The notes: a model not told the origin generated them from the sequence alone. 64,000 nucleotides of DNA from UBA5069 sp964560495 (GCA_964560495.1 CAZLMM010000011.1:1-64000), one strand, 5' to 3'. Counted from the stretch's first letter, positions 26,893-37,503 are shown. Program-made: numbers and translations.

Positions 26893-29148
26893 CTAGCCAC
26901 GGGCAGCGCGAACCCGGTCTGGCGTGAACGGTATCTGGCGCAGGCGCGCGCCTTTGAGCGCGTAGAAGGCGTTGCCAATCGCCGCGGCGACCGGACCGAT
27001 GGGCGGCTCCCCCACGCCGCGGGGAAGACCGTCACCAGCCTCCAGGAGCGCCACCTCCACGTGGGGCGCTTCCTTCATGGTCAGGAGGGGGTAGGCGTCG
27101 AAGTTGCCCGCAACGATGCGCCCATCTTGCACAGTTGCCTCTTCCAACAGCGCCGAGCCGCAGCCCCACATGATGTTGCCCTCGACCTGGGCACGCGCGC
27201 CATCAGGGTTGATCACCAGCCCGCAATCCATGGCTGCATAGAAGTCATGGACGCGCACTTTGCCTGTGGCGTCGTCGTAGGAGACCTCGGCCACCTGGGC
27301 CACCGCCGTCCCGGCATCGAAACAGCAGGCGACGCCCCGCTCTCGCCCGGCAGGGAGTGGAGAACCCCAGTTGGAGAGTTCGCCCACTTTCTCGAGCACT
27401 GCCCGCATGCGGCGGCCAGTCTCGTTCGCTCCTTCGTGCATGAGCCGATATTGGAGCGGATCGACGCCAGCGAGCACGGCCAGTTCATCCATGAAGGACT
27501 CGATGGCAAAAGTGTTGGCCAGCAGCCCCAGCCCGCGCCACCATCCCGTCGTCACCGGCAGTTGGCGGCGATAGGCCACAGTGGAACGGTTGGGGATCGC
27601 ATAGTGGATGCGCGCTCCGCGCGTTGCGCCGAAATCCGCACCCATGACGGTCTGCATGAAGCCGGGTAGAAAGCCGAAAGCGACGTCGCCGCTGGCTTGG
27701 CGATGCTCCAGCGCCTCGATGCGCCCATCATCGCCCAGGCGAGCGAACAATTGATGGTGCGTCGGTGGGCGCAGATAGCCGTGGCGCAGCTCCTCGGTGC
27801 GATTCCACCCTACGTGGACGGGAACGCCGGCAGCTTTGGCAAGCCGCGCCGCCTCCACTGCCACATCAAAGCCGCTCTTGCGCCCAAAGCCGCCGCCGAT
27901 GTAGGTCGGAATCACCTCAACATCCTCCGGCTTCATGCTCAGCGCGTCCGCCAGGATAGCCTGCACCCTGCCCTGCATCTGCGTAGAGACCCAGACGCGC
28001 GCCTTGCCATCCTTCACATCTGCCAGGGCGGCCTGGGCCTCCAGGGGCGTCTGGATCGCCAGCGGCGAGCGATATTCGGCGCTGTGGGTAGTCTGCTCTT
28101 GGAGGAGGCGCGGCGCATTGCCCTCGCGTTGAATCATGACGCCGTCGCGCCCGGCAGCAATCACCATCTCGTCGATCTCTGCCTGCTGCCAGAGCCTGCC
28201 CTCGTCCCACGTCACATCCATTTGGGTCGCCGCAGCATAGGCCGCAGCGCGACTGTCGGCCACGACGCCGGCAAAATCGCTTTCCGCCACTACTGTGACG
28301 ACGCCCGGCGCATCCTGCGCTGCACCGGCGTTCACCGCTTTCAGCTTCCCTTCAATGGTGGGCGGGCGCAAGACGACCCCATACTTCATGCCAGCGACGC
28401 GCATATCGTAGCCGTAGATCGCCTCGCCAGTCACTTTGGCAGGAATGTCCACGCGCGGCAAGGGCTGCCCGATCACCTCGAACAAGCGAAAGTCCTTGAG
28501 AGGAACTTCCTCTTCTGGGACTTCCCATTCGCTCTGATTAGCTGCCAGCGTAACAAAGTCGACGCGCCGGGACGAATCGCCCTGGACGACAAAGGCCGGC
28601 CCTTCTTGCACCAACTGGCTGACGGAGACACCCAGCACCGTCGCGGCCTCGGCAGCCAACATCGTGCGCAGGGTCGCTGCAGCCTGACGCAAGGGCGTGT
28701 AGGTGGACGAAACCGATATGCTGCCGGACGTGCCGAAGTCATCCTGGGGGCCAATGCTGGTGGTGGCCTGCACCACCTCCAGATCGACCAGGGAGACGCC
28801 CAGCTCCTCGGCGGCGATCTGCGCCAGGGAAGTGTGAATCCCCTGTCCCATTTCGATTTTGGCCACGCTCAGACGTACACGATTGTCTGGCAACACCTCA
28901 AACCAGACCGAGGGATCGGTTGTCACGGTTGCTGGCGCGCCGCTGCCGCTGTCCAACATTTCGGCCACCTCCAGATGCAGATAGGGCAGCCCCAATGTGT
29001 AACCCAAGGCCAGACCGCCGCCCACGATGCCCAGGCCGATGAGAAAGCCACGGCGCGACAGGCGCCAGCGTCGTTTGGCCGACGGAGCTGACGTCGCTTG
29101 CTCTGGGACTGGCTGGTCTTCACTGGCCGCGATCATTCGTTCGCTCAT
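26893..29148 (-). CDS. Molybdopterin-binding large subunit of an aldehyde/isoquinoline-oxidoreductase-type hydroxylase
   Basis: A 751-residue xanthine-oxidase-family large subunit of the single-gene, IorB-like type. An N-terminal twin-arginine-like segment (SRRGFLIGLG, about residues 30-39) precedes a hydrophobic stretch, so the complex is probably membrane-bound or periplasmic. The GGFGRKSGFD motif (molybdenum cofactor contact, about 416-425) and QMGQ-like cofactor regions are visible. It hydroxylates an aldehyde or N-heterocycle and passes electrons to the 2Fe-2S subunit, whose gene lies upstream and overlaps by four bases. No FAD subunit is encoded here, as expected for the Ior type. Substrate not readable. 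Confidence 0.88.
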   Translation of the reverse strand: MSERMIAASEDQPVPEQATSAPSAKRRWRLSRRGFLIGLGIVGGGLALGYTLGLPYLHLEVAEMLDSGSGAPATVTTDPSVWFEVLPDNRVRLSVAKIEMGQGIHTSLAQIAAEELGVSLVDLEVVQATTSIGPQDDFGTSGSISVSSTYTPLRQAAATLRTMLAAEAATVLGVSVSQLVQEGPAFVVQGDSSRRVDFVTLAANQSEWEVPEEEVPLKDFRLFEVIGQPLPRVDIPAKVTGEAIYGYDMRVAGMKYGVVLRPPTIEGKLKAVNAGAAQDAPGVVTVVAESDFAGVVADSRAAAYAAATQMDVTWDEGRLWQQAEIDEMVIAAGRDGVMIQREGNAPRLLQEQTTHSAEYRSPLAIQTPLEAQAALADVKDGKARVWVSTQMQGRVQAILADALSMKPEDVEVIPTYIGGGFGRKSGFDVAVEAARLAKAAGVPVHVGWNRTEELRHGYLRPPTHHQLFARLGDDGRIEALEHRQASGDVAFGFLPGFMQTVMGADFGATRGARIHYAIPNRSTVAYRRQLPVTTGWWRGLGLLANTFAIESFMDELAVLAGVDPLQYRLMHEGANETGRRMRAVLEKVGELSNWGSPLPAGRERGVACCFDAGTAVAQVAEVSYDDATGKVRVHDFYAAMDCGLVINPDGARAQVEGNIMWGCGSALLEEATVQDGRIVAGNFDAYPLLTMKEAPHVEVALLEAGDGLPRGVGEPPIGPVAAAIGNAFYALKGARLRQIPFTPDRVRAARG

Positions 29149-29618
29149 GAAGCCATCTCCTTTGCTGCGCGAGCCACCGCCCGGTGGATGCGCACATAGC
29201 AGCCGCAGCGACAGTAGTTCTCGCCCAGGGCTGCGGTGATCTCATCGTCGCTGGGCGCGGGTGTTGCTTCGAGGAAAGCCGCCGCGGTCATGATCTGCCC
29301 GCTCATGCACCAACCGCATTGGGGAACTTGCTCCTCAATGAAAGCCTGTTGCAGGGGGTGTAGTGTCAGCGTCCCATCGCTACTGCGTCCAGCAAGTCCC
29401 TCGATGGTGCGGATGGTTTTCCCTTCAACCGCTGCCAGCGGCGTGATGCACGCCCTGGTTGCAACGCCATCCACATGCACTGTACATGCGCCGCAGATGC
29501 CCGCGCCGCAGCCATACTTGGAGCCGGTCATCCCCAACTCATCGCGCAGCGCCCACAACAAGAGCGTTCCCGGTCCGCTACCGACTACCCGTTCCTCGCC
29601 ATTGATATTCAATTGCAT
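29145..29618 (-). CDS. 2Fe-2S small subunit of the molybdenum hydroxylase (IorA-like)
   Basis: A 157-residue electron-transfer subunit with two iron-sulfur clusters. The plant-type ferredoxin motif is seen in YGCGAGICGACTVHVDG, with its fourth cysteine in TRACITP. The second cluster motif is CGWCMSGQ followed by CRCGCYVRIHRAV. The start at 29618 is chosen because GAGGAAG precedes it and the family begins with MQLNINGE; the frame is open to 29669. Its stop overlaps the ATG of the large subunit. A maturation factor (XdhC type) is not adjacent. Confidence 0.92.
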   Translation of the reverse strand: MQLNINGEERVVGSGPGTLLLWALRDELGMTGSKYGCGAGICGACTVHVDGVATRACITPLAAVEGKTIRTIEGLAGRSSDGTLTLHPLQQAFIEEQVPQCGWCMSGQIMTAAAFLEATPAPSDDEITAALGENYCRCGCYVRIHRAVARAAKEMAS

Positions 29619-29892
29619 CGGTCTTCCTCGGATTTCATGCAAATCATCTACAAAATATGGACATATCATAGAATCTTCTGATCGGACACACTGTAACGAG
29701 TGCTCCAGGGTGCATGAAGTTCACATATTTGGAAGCGTCTGAGCCGTACTGATCTGGCGCCGAACTCGCATCGTGAGAAAAATTTGTGGGGGCGGCGCCG
29801 TGGTGAGTCAATCAGACGAGCCAGCAAAATGACGGACATCTGGTAAAATGTTTCAAGCGTAGCATCGTTGAAGAATTCCAGGAGAACTCTCG

Positions 29893-30834
29893 TTGATCAT
29901 CTCGTGCAGCTACAAAACCGACATCCCCACCTTCTACGGCGAGTGGTTCATGAACCGGCTGGCCGCCGGCTATTGCAAGATGGTCAACCCCTATGGCCGC
30001 CAGGTCTATCGCGTCGATCTGCGCCGCGCGGCCGTGGATGGCATCGTCTTTTGGACAAAGAACATCGGCCCGTTTCTCCAGCGTCTGGTTGAGGTGGCCG
30101 AGGCTGGCTATCCCTTCGTGGTGCAGCACGGGATCAACGGCTATCCCCGCGCGCTTGAATTCTCTGTGGTGGACGCCGACCGTTCGGTGAGCCATGTAAA
30201 ACATCTGGCCGACCGTTACGGTCCGCGCGTGGCGGTCTGGCGCTATGACCCCATCATCTTTTCATCCTTGACCCCGCTGGATTTTCACCGGCGCAATTTT
30301 GCCCGTCTGGCCGCCGGGCTGGAAGGCGCGACGGACGAGGTTGTCATCTCCTTTGCCCAAATCTACAAGAAGACCCGGCGCAATATGGAGTGGACGGGCC
30401 GGGAATTTGGCTTCACCTGGGAAGACCCGCCGGACGAGGTCAAATGTGAGCTGGCCGGGGAACTGGCCGAGGTCGCCCGCCAGCATGGGATGCAACTGGC
30501 TGTCTGTTCACAAAGAGCCTATCTCTCCCCCGGCGCGGTGGACGCCCGCTGTGTGGATGTGCAACGCCTCTCGGATGTGGCCGGGCGTCCTGTCGCGGCC
30601 AAGCTCAAGGGCAATCGACCCGAGTGCGGCTGCTTCGCCTCGCGCGATATCGGCGAATACGACACCTGTCCCCACGGCTGCGTCTACTGCTATGCCGTCA
30701 TGCAGCGGGAGCTGTCTCTGCGCCGCCACCGCGCCCATGACCCGATGGGTGAGTTTCTATTTCCGCCGGATGGGATCATGGCAGGCAACGCAGACGACGA
30801 AGAGAACGAGCTCTTCCAGAGTCAGTTGCCCTGA
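29893..30834 (+). CDS. DUF1848 family protein with C-terminal cysteine cluster
   Basis: A 313-residue protein of the DUF1848 family, for which no function is established. The body resembles a TIM-barrel-like enzyme. The C-terminal region (about residues 246-269) carries cysteines in CGCFASRDIG and DTCPHGCVYCYA, the latter similar to a radical-SAM CxxxCxxC arrangement, so an iron-sulfur cluster is likely. The TTG start at 29893 has AGGAG eight bases upstream; no ATG fits better. A strong terminator follows at 30865. It is a single transcription unit. Confidence 0.82.
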   Translation: MIISCSYKTDIPTFYGEWFMNRLAAGYCKMVNPYGRQVYRVDLRRAAVDGIVFWTKNIGPFLQRLVEVAEAGYPFVVQHGINGYPRALEFSVVDADRSVSHVKHLADRYGPRVAVWRYDPIIFSSLTPLDFHRRNFARLAAGLEGATDEVVISFAQIYKKTRRNMEWTGREFGFTWEDPPDEVKCELAGELAEVARQHGMQLAVCSQRAYLSPGAVDARCVDVQRLSDVAGRPVAAKLKGNRPECGCFASRDIGEYDTCPHGCVYCYAVMQRELSLRRHRAHDPMGEFLFPPDGIMAGNADDEENELFQSQLP

Positions 30835-30864
30835 TTGGGTGGTGATCCCTGAGATGTTCTTGGC

Positions 30865-30910
30865 AAACAAGCCACATGTAGATTATGATAATCTACATGT
30901 GGCTTGTTTT
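30865..30910 (+). terminator. Rho-independent terminator after the DUF1848 gene
   Basis: A 21-base perfect stem (30865-30885 with 30889-30909) around TGA ends in a run of four T (30907-30910). It lies 30 bases after the upstream stop and 22 bases before the next ATG. Confidence 0.9.
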
Positions 30911-30931
30911 TGAGAGGGAAAGAAGATCATA

Positions 30932-32380
30932 ATGAATCGTTTCGTTGACCGCGTCACTGAGCTTGCTTTTCTGGATGAGCTGCTTGGGCGCCGCAGCCCC
31001 GGCCCGGCGCAGTTGGCTCTTCTTTACGGAAGGCGACGCGTCGGCAAGACAGTGCTCTTGCGCCATTGGGTGGAGCAGCAGCAAAGCGAGCCGGGGGCCA
31101 TTTCTTTCACCTATTGGACGGCAGAAAAGGAGCAAGCAGCCCTTCAGCGACGCAAACTCTACGCTCGCTTGCTCGACATTCCGCCAAGTCGCGTGCCTTA
31201 CTTCGATAGCTGGCAAGAGTTATGGGCTGCGGCTGCGCAATTGCTTGGCAACCGCCGCCACATCCTCATCCTTGATGAACTACCCTACGCCGCCGACAAT
31301 GATCCGGCCATGCTCTCGGCCTTGCAACACGCCTGGGATCAGTTTTTCAAAGATTCCAGGTTGATAATCGTGCTGTGCGGTTCCCATGTGCGCACCATGG
31401 AAATGTTGATGACACGCCAGTCGCCACTCTTTGGCCGTATGACCGGACAGTGGCACCTCGAACCTTTGGCGTTTCATACCTTAAAGGAATTCTTCCCTGA
31501 GTGGTCGGCTGAAGAGCGAGTGGCTGCCTTTGCCATCGTTGGCGGCATCCCTGCCTACCTCGAGTGGTTCGACCCGCAACGGAGTCTGGTGGAAAACATC
31601 CGCGATGTCATCTTATCGCCCGGCAGCATGTTCATTGCTGAGCCGCACTTTCTCCTCTACGATGAGGTGCGTCAGCCCCAATCCTACCTGGCGGCGCTAA
31701 AAGCAATTGGCGCAGGTTTTCACACCTTGAGGGAAATCAGCAATGAGAGCCTGATCGGTTCAGCCCATTTACCTTCTTACCTTGCTACATTGCAAGAACT
31801 GCGCCTCGTCGAACGGCGTATTCCAGTGACTGTGGCGCCTGCCCTACGTCGTAAATCGCGCCAGGGCCGTTACCATCTCAGCGATCCCTACTTCCGCTTC
31901 TATTTTCGCTTCCTCGACCCTTACTCTGATCTGCTGCCGTTGGACTCGCCGCGCGTTTTGCATGTCATCCGCGAGAATCTGCGCGCGTTTGTGGGGCAGA
32001 CAGCCTTTGAGGAATTAGCGCGGGAGTGGGTGCGTCGTCAGGGTCGGGCAGAAAGCCTGCCATTGACCCCGGACGAGGTTGGCAGCCATTGGAGCCGTCG
32101 GGTACAGGTGGATGTCGTTGGCGTCAACTGGAAGACGCGCGAGATACTTCTTGGTGAATGCAAATGGGGTGGCGTAGCGGTGGATGAGCACGTCGTGCGC
32201 CAGCTTGTCATGGAAAAGACGCCAAAGGTCTTGCTCGACCTGGACGCAAGCACAAGGGAGTGGAGAATTCACTACGCCTTTTTTGCCCGCGCTGGTTTCA
32301 CTGCGCGGGCCATCGCCGAAGCGCAACGAGTCGGTGCTATGCTCGTCGATTTGCAGACCCTCGATCGTGGGCTAGAGTGA
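30932..32380 (+). CDS. P-loop ATPase with C-terminal DUF234 domain
   Basis: A 482-residue archaeal-type ATPase (ATPase_2 plus DUF234), a family seen in archaea and Chloroflexota, usually scattered and of unknown function. The Walker A motif is YGRRRVGKT (about residues 32-40) and the Walker B motif ILILDE (about 111-116). The C-terminal region has PYFRFYFRFLDPY (about 317-329) and a nuclease-like ending with VDVVG and GECKWG, suggesting a PD-(D/E)XK-like fold. It lies between a terminator and prfB (convergent), so it is its own unit. Transferred accessory gene is plausible. Confidence 0.85.
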   Translation: MNRFVDRVTELAFLDELLGRRSPGPAQLALLYGRRRVGKTVLLRHWVEQQQSEPGAISFTYWTAEKEQAALQRRKLYARLLDIPPSRVPYFDSWQELWAAAAQLLGNRRHILILDELPYAADNDPAMLSALQHAWDQFFKDSRLIIVLCGSHVRTMEMLMTRQSPLFGRMTGQWHLEPLAFHTLKEFFPEWSAEERVAAFAIVGGIPAYLEWFDPQRSLVENIRDVILSPGSMFIAEPHFLLYDEVRQPQSYLAALKAIGAGFHTLREISNESLIGSAHLPSYLATLQELRLVERRIPVTVAPALRRKSRQGRYHLSDPYFRFYFRFLDPYSDLLPLDSPRVLHVIRENLRAFVGQTAFEELAREWVRRQGRAESLPLTPDEVGSHWSRRVQVDVVGVNWKTREILLGECKWGGVAVDEHVVRQLVMEKTPKVLLDLDASTREWRIHYAFFARAGFTARAIAEAQRVGAMLVDLQTLDRGLE

Positions 32381-32408
32381 TGGGCCCACCAGTCTGCTTT
32401 ACAACCCC

Positions 32409-33507
<1,099 letters not shown>

Positions 33508-33594
33508 TGAAATAGTCATGGATAAATCGTAAATCGTAAACCGCAAATCACCAAATCACTCTACCAGCAGCAACTCCCAAAAGGTCAAGTCCAG

Positions 33595-33713
33595 TCAGCG
33601 GTCGAATTTGAACCCCACCTGTTGAAAATGGCCGACCTTGACAAATCCAAAGGAGTGATGCAAAGGCTCTGCACTGCGGCCGCGTTGCCCAGGTCGGCGG
33701 CAGCAATCAGTTC
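33595..33713 (-). pseudogene. C-terminal remnant of a GNAT acetyltransferase
   Basis: One frame reads AAADLGNAAAVQSL, then a one-base shift leads to HHSFGFVKVGHFQQVGFKFD followed by Arg and TGA. This is the C-terminus of a phosphinothricin-type N-acetyltransferase, where the next residue is normally Trp (TGG), so the TGA is probably a nonsense change. The rest of the gene is not seen upstream. The remainder of 33714-33969 shows no gene. A run of near-tandem AAATCGT units lies at 33523-33548. Confidence 0.6.
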
Positions 33714-33969
33714 CATATCGATCTCCGTCTGGCCAAGAGTAACGGCTGCAGCTTGCGGGGTCTGCACGGACACAACATTGGCCGGCCCGGCATAGGTGCA
33801 CACGATGTGACGGCGAGCGTCAGCAGAACGATTGCGTAGATGGACAAGAGTTGTCTGCACATAGAGGGCCATCATACACAAGAGGAGGGCGACATGTCCA
33901 TTTCTTACACAAAGAGTTGTATGTCATGTGATCCAACCACGCGCTGTTTTCACCACGAAACTATTCTTG

Positions 33970-35031
33970 CTATGGAGCGCAGGCGGCGCGCTCACTGATC
34001 GCCTGGCAAGCCAATTTGATGATGGCCCCGTGACCAGCGCCCGTAAATGCGCCGCCGACCGCAATGAACAGATCACCCGTGGGCGAAAACAGCATCGCCG
34101 TTGGATAGTTCAGGTGGTCGAGCAGAACGGTTTGCGCGCCATCAGGAGCGATGCGCAAGAGGCGGCCGCTCCACGCCGCATATGGCTTCTCCATGTTCCG
34201 CCCATCGCTGAACTCGATTGCAAACAGCGACCCCGCCTTGTCGAAGGCAACATCGATCGGCATGGTCAACCCAGCGACAGCAGGGGTAAGCCCGCCGGTT
34301 GAGTCGGCCGCCCAGATAGCGCCGCTGCCTGGTGTGTGCGGCCAATGGCTGAAGACGGCCACGTAGAGCCTGCCATCGGGGCCAAAGCTCATTCCAGCCA
34401 GGGGCGGCATCCCGGGCGTTTCAGCAAAAACGCGCACGTCTCCGTCGAGTTCAACGTGCAAGATGCGCCCAGAGGCGCCATCGCTGACATAAAACGCTGC
34501 GCCGTCAGGCGCGGCAATCATGGCGAAAGGGTTGGCCTTGATGCGGCCGACGTCCATATCTTGCGCTGTTGTGGTCTGTGTCACGATGTCGAGCAGGTTG
34601 GCGACCCGTCTGGCCCTGCCTGTGGACGACGCTTGCAGCAACCGCCGCGACAGATTGTCATCCAAACCTTCGCCGATGAGAACATACAGGTCGCCATCGA
34701 GAACGGCTACATCGGTGACGCCCGTATCTCCATTGATCTTCTGTTGGGTGAAAGGGAGCGCCTCCATCACTGGTGTGATGCGTCTGTCTGAGTCGATGCG
34801 CAACACGCGACCACTGTGATTCGATCCTGGCGGCCCGTCATGAACTTCGTCTGCTGTATATGCGCCAGTTTCAGCGACGAAGAGATGACCATCAGAGTCG
34901 AAAGCCATGCCGCGTGGCTGGTTCAACCCTCTCGCCACGAGGCTGGCAACTGGTTGGGGAGCGCAACCCGCCAGGAACTCAAGCATGAAAGCGAACGCCA
35001 AAAAATGCCAGAATGCTGAGAAAGTGTTCAT
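33970..35031 (-). CDS. ScyD/ScyE-like beta-propeller lipoprotein
   Basis: A 353-residue secreted lipoprotein. The signal peptide ends in a lipobox (LAGCA, Cys23). The body contains repeated propeller strands such as PRGMAFDSDGHLFVAE, TDVAVLDGDLYVL, AGMSFGPDGRLYVAV and PIDVAFDKAGSLFAIEF, typical of the ScyD/ScyE or NHL-like six-bladed propellers. The function is unknown in most bacteria; a sugar-lactone or binding role is possible. It is divergent from the FadR-type regulator at 35265, and no operon partner is near. Confidence 0.8.
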   Translation of the reverse strand: MNTFSAFWHFLAFAFMLEFLAGCAPQPVASLVARGLNQPRGMAFDSDGHLFVAETGAYTADEVHDGPPGSNHSGRVLRIDSDRRITPVMEALPFTQQKINGDTGVTDVAVLDGDLYVLIGEGLDDNLSRRLLQASSTGRARRVANLLDIVTQTTTAQDMDVGRIKANPFAMIAAPDGAAFYVSDGASGRILHVELDGDVRVFAETPGMPPLAGMSFGPDGRLYVAVFSHWPHTPGSGAIWAADSTGGLTPAVAGLTMPIDVAFDKAGSLFAIEFSDGRNMEKPYAAWSGRLLRIAPDGAQTVLLDHLNYPTAMLFSPTGDLFIAVGGAFTGAGHGAIIKLACQAISERAACAP

Positions 35032-35050
35032 CGGACATATAAAAAGGGGC

Positions 35051-35079
35051 TTGACCTTGCGACAACACTGTGCTATACT
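35051..35079 (+). promoter_or_regulatory. Strong sigma70-type promoter of the regulator operon
   Basis: TTGACC (35051-35056) and TATACT (35074-35079) are spaced by 17 bases. Transcription should start near 35086, just at the edge of the palindromic operator, so a bound repressor would block RNA polymerase. Confidence 0.75.
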
Positions 35080-35086
35080 ATTGGCA

Positions 35087-35111
35087 CATCAGGTGGTCTG
35101 ACCACCTGATG
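35087..35111. promoter_or_regulatory. FadR/GntR-family operator palindrome
   Basis: A perfect 25-base palindrome (12-base arms, centre T at 35099) contains TGGTCTGACCA, the typical core bound by FadR-subfamily GntR regulators. It starts at the inferred transcription start and lies 154 bases before the regulator gene, which points to autoregulation. Confidence 0.8.
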
Positions 35112-35264
35112 ATTCCCAATTTACCAGCATCCACATCATTTGTCCAGTTGCCACAACTCACCGTAGCGCACGATAGCAACCCGTGAGCACGGAGTCATGT
35201 CATGGCAGAGTATGCGCCTGACGATCATGTGCGCTCACTTTGTCCATTGCAAAGGTGACAGGTC

Positions 35265-35966
35265 ATGACATTCTTCAACGAGATTCAAAAATCGACCGTT
35301 TCTGAACAGATCATCGAGCAGATGAGAGAACTCATCCTGCAAGGCCGGTTGAAACCTGGGGAGAGACTACCTTCCGAGCGAGATCTGGCCGAGCAGCTGT
35401 CGGTTGGTCGGTCATCCGTCAGAGAGGCAACCCGGGCGATGGTCGCGCTGGGGATCGTCGAGATTCGGCCTGGCGAAGGCGCGTTCATTCGCGCCGATTT
35501 TCCCCGTTCCACTGTGCAAAGCATCGAATGGTCATCCTTGATGTTGAACGGTCATTCCGATGACTTGGTGGAGGCGCGCATAGCTGTCGAACGTTGCACC
35601 GCCAGGCTGGCCGCTGCTCGCGCCACACCCACCGACCGCGAGCGGCTGCGCTCTCTGGCAGAAAAGATGACCAAGTGCGATGAGCTCGATGCCTTCATTG
35701 CACTGGATATCGCTTTCCACCTGACCATGGCCGATGCCTCCCAAAACATCGTGCTGCGTGAAATCATCTACGGCATTCAACAATTGATGCGCAGTACGAT
35801 GTCGCGCGTTTTACGTTCTGACGAACTACGCCGCATATCAGCGCAACATCACCTACAACTGTGCGACGCTATCAACCGGGGCGACGGTGTCGAAGCCGAA
35901 CAGCTCCTGACCATACATTTGATGAAAGATAGAATTACACTTCAGTCGGTTTCGTCGACAGCATAA
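35265..35966 (+). CDS. FadR-subfamily GntR transcriptional regulator
   Basis: A 233-residue repressor. The N-terminal winged helix-turn-helix (LPSERDLAEQLSVGRSSVRE, about residues 33-52, then EIRPGEGAFI) is followed by an FCD effector-binding domain (about 90-225) with the metal-ligand helices containing DIAFHLTMADASQ and QHHLQLCDAI. FCD domains bind organic acids or acyl compounds. It opens a cluster of an importer, a racemase-like enzyme, two FAD oxidoreductases and (convergent) an acid-sugar kinase, so an acidic sugar derivative is the likely effector. Confidence 0.9.
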   Translation: MTFFNEIQKSTVSEQIIEQMRELILQGRLKPGERLPSERDLAEQLSVGRSSVREATRAMVALGIVEIRPGEGAFIRADFPRSTVQSIEWSSLMLNGHSDDLVEARIAVERCTARLAAARATPTDRERLRSLAEKMTKCDELDAFIALDIAFHLTMADASQNIVLREIIYGIQQLMRSTMSRVLRSDELRRISAQHHLQLCDAINRGDGVEAEQLLTIHLMKDRITLQSVSSTA

Positions 35967-36180
35967 ACAGGCGGCGGACCCAGTCATACAGGAAGAGAGG
36001 TCGCCTATCGATTGTACACATCTATCATTTCATGAATTTACAGCACGGACTCAATCGCCCCTTGTCCGTCAGAATCTTCGCAACTCAGCGATGATCTGTA
36101 CGCAACATTTTAGGCTCCCATGAATCTGCCATAGATTCGTAGTTTCGTTCATATCTACAAAGGAGTAAGGAGAACTTCGT

Positions 36181-37503
36181 ATGTTCACACACAATCGACT
36201 GAGCCGTCGGCAGTTTCTACAATTGACGGCAATGACTGGAGCTGGGTTTGCCCTGACGGCTTGTGTAGCCGCTGCGCCGACTGGACAGCCCAGCGAACCT
36301 GCCGCCCAAGCCACCGAAATCGAGGTTTGGCACGTTAATGAAAACGAGCTCGACCCGATCATCAAGACCTTCGAAGCAGCCAATCCTGGCGTCAAGGTCA
36401 AGTTCCAGTATTACCCGTGGGGAGATTTCTTCGACAAGCTCGATACAGCCTATGCGGCAGGCACACCGCCCGACGTCCATCGCCAGGATGACGACGCCAT
36501 TCCCTTCTTTGCCCAACGCAACGTCTTGCTTCCGCTGGACGAATATCTCTTGAACACGCTGAACAAGGATGACCTTTATTGGTCGGCAGTGGAATCCACG
36601 ATGATCAACGGCAAGCTCTGGGTGGCAATTTCCGCCATGCGTGTGGACAACTTCATCTATAACAAGAGCATGTTCGACGCCGCCGGCGTTGCATTTCCGC
36701 CCACAACCTATCCATCTGAAGCCTGGACGTTCGACAAGTTCCGCGAAACAGCCGCCGCGCTCTCCAAACCAGATGAGCTGATCTTTGGCGCGGCCGGCGT
36801 GGACAACGCAGATTTCATGACCACCATCGGGCGTTCATCTGGCGGGCGCATCCTCGATGAAGAGTGCCTGGAGTTCCTGATGCACGAATCAGCCATGGTC
36901 AACGCCATTCAGGCTGCCGCCGACATGATGCAGGTGGAGAAGAGTGCGGCTGATCCAGAGACCATGAGCGCCATGGGAGGCGGCATGGAGATGTTCAATC
37001 TGGGGCAGGCAGCCATGGTCTACGGACAGACTCGCGACGTTCCCGCAGCAGATGTAGAGTTCGAATGGGATGTGGCGCCCATGCCCATCATCCCTGGCAA
37101 CGACCCGGTGGTCTTCAGCGCGATTGAGTGCTGGGGCGTACCCCAGGTTTCGGAGCAACGAGAGCAGGCGGTGGCCTTCGCCGCGCACCTCATGAGTCAG
37201 GAGTCTCAGTTGCTCTTTGCCCAGACTAAAAACATTATCCCCATCAATAAGAAGGCCGCGACCGAGATTTGGGCCGCCCCAGACAAGGTTCCTCCCAGTC
37301 GCAAACTACTGGTAGAGCAGTTGGCCTATGGGCAGACCCTGCCCTTTGCCGTGGCCTTTGGCGAGGTGCAGGATATCGCCTGGCCGGCCATCCAAGAAGT
37401 CGCGCTGGGTCAAAAGACAGCGCAGACAGCCATGGATGAGGTCAAGCCGCTGTGCGACCAGGTATTGCAGACGGCTGGCGGCTGTTTGGGCGCACCTGCG
37501 TAA
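36181..37503 (+). CDS. Extracellular sugar-binding lipoprotein (Tat signal) of a CUT1 importer
   Basis: A 440-residue family 1 solute-binding protein. The Tat motif SRRQFLQL (residues 6-13) and lipobox ALTAC (Cys27) are present. ABC-sugar-binding segments include WGDFFDKLDTAYAAGTPPDV and MVYGQTRD. It follows the GntR regulator by 214 bases and precedes two permease genes. A small inverted repeat GAATCT-AGATTC lies at 36122-36138 in its leader. Binds the substrate of the FAD-oxidoreductase pathway, by inference. Confidence 0.9.
   Translation: MFTHNRLSRRQFLQLTAMTGAGFALTACVAAAPTGQPSEPAAQATEIEVWHVNENELDPIIKTFEAANPGVKVKFQYYPWGDFFDKLDTAYAAGTPPDVHRQDDDAIPFFAQRNVLLPLDEYLLNTLNKDDLYWSAVESTMINGKLWVAISAMRVDNFIYNKSMFDAAGVAFPPTTYPSEAWTFDKFRETAAALSKPDELIFGAAGVDNADFMTTIGRSSGGRILDEECLEFLMHESAMVNAIQAAADMMQVEKSAADPETMSAMGGGMEMFNLGQAAMVYGQTRDVPAADVEFEWDVAPMPIIPGNDPVVFSAIECWGVPQVSEQREQAVAFAAHLMSQESQLLFAQTKNIIPINKKAATEIWAAPDKVPPSRKLLVEQLAYGQTLPFAVAFGEVQDIAWPAIQEVALGQKTAQTAMDEVKPLCDQVLQTAGGCLGAPA

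Noticed and set aside
27697..29091. Long plus-strand frame opposite the molybdenum hydroxylase
   Set aside because: It is a shadow of the real gene; composition is unlike a protein and it has no ribosome site.
29655..29666. ATATGGACATAT palindrome upstream of the 2Fe-2S subunit as an operator
   Set aside because: Short, A/T-rich and with no regulator gene nearby; could occur by chance.
33585..33881. Minus-strand frame of 98 codons
   Set aside because: Only its end carries GNAT-like text and that part needs a frameshift; the rest has no recognised protein, so only the remnant is annotated.
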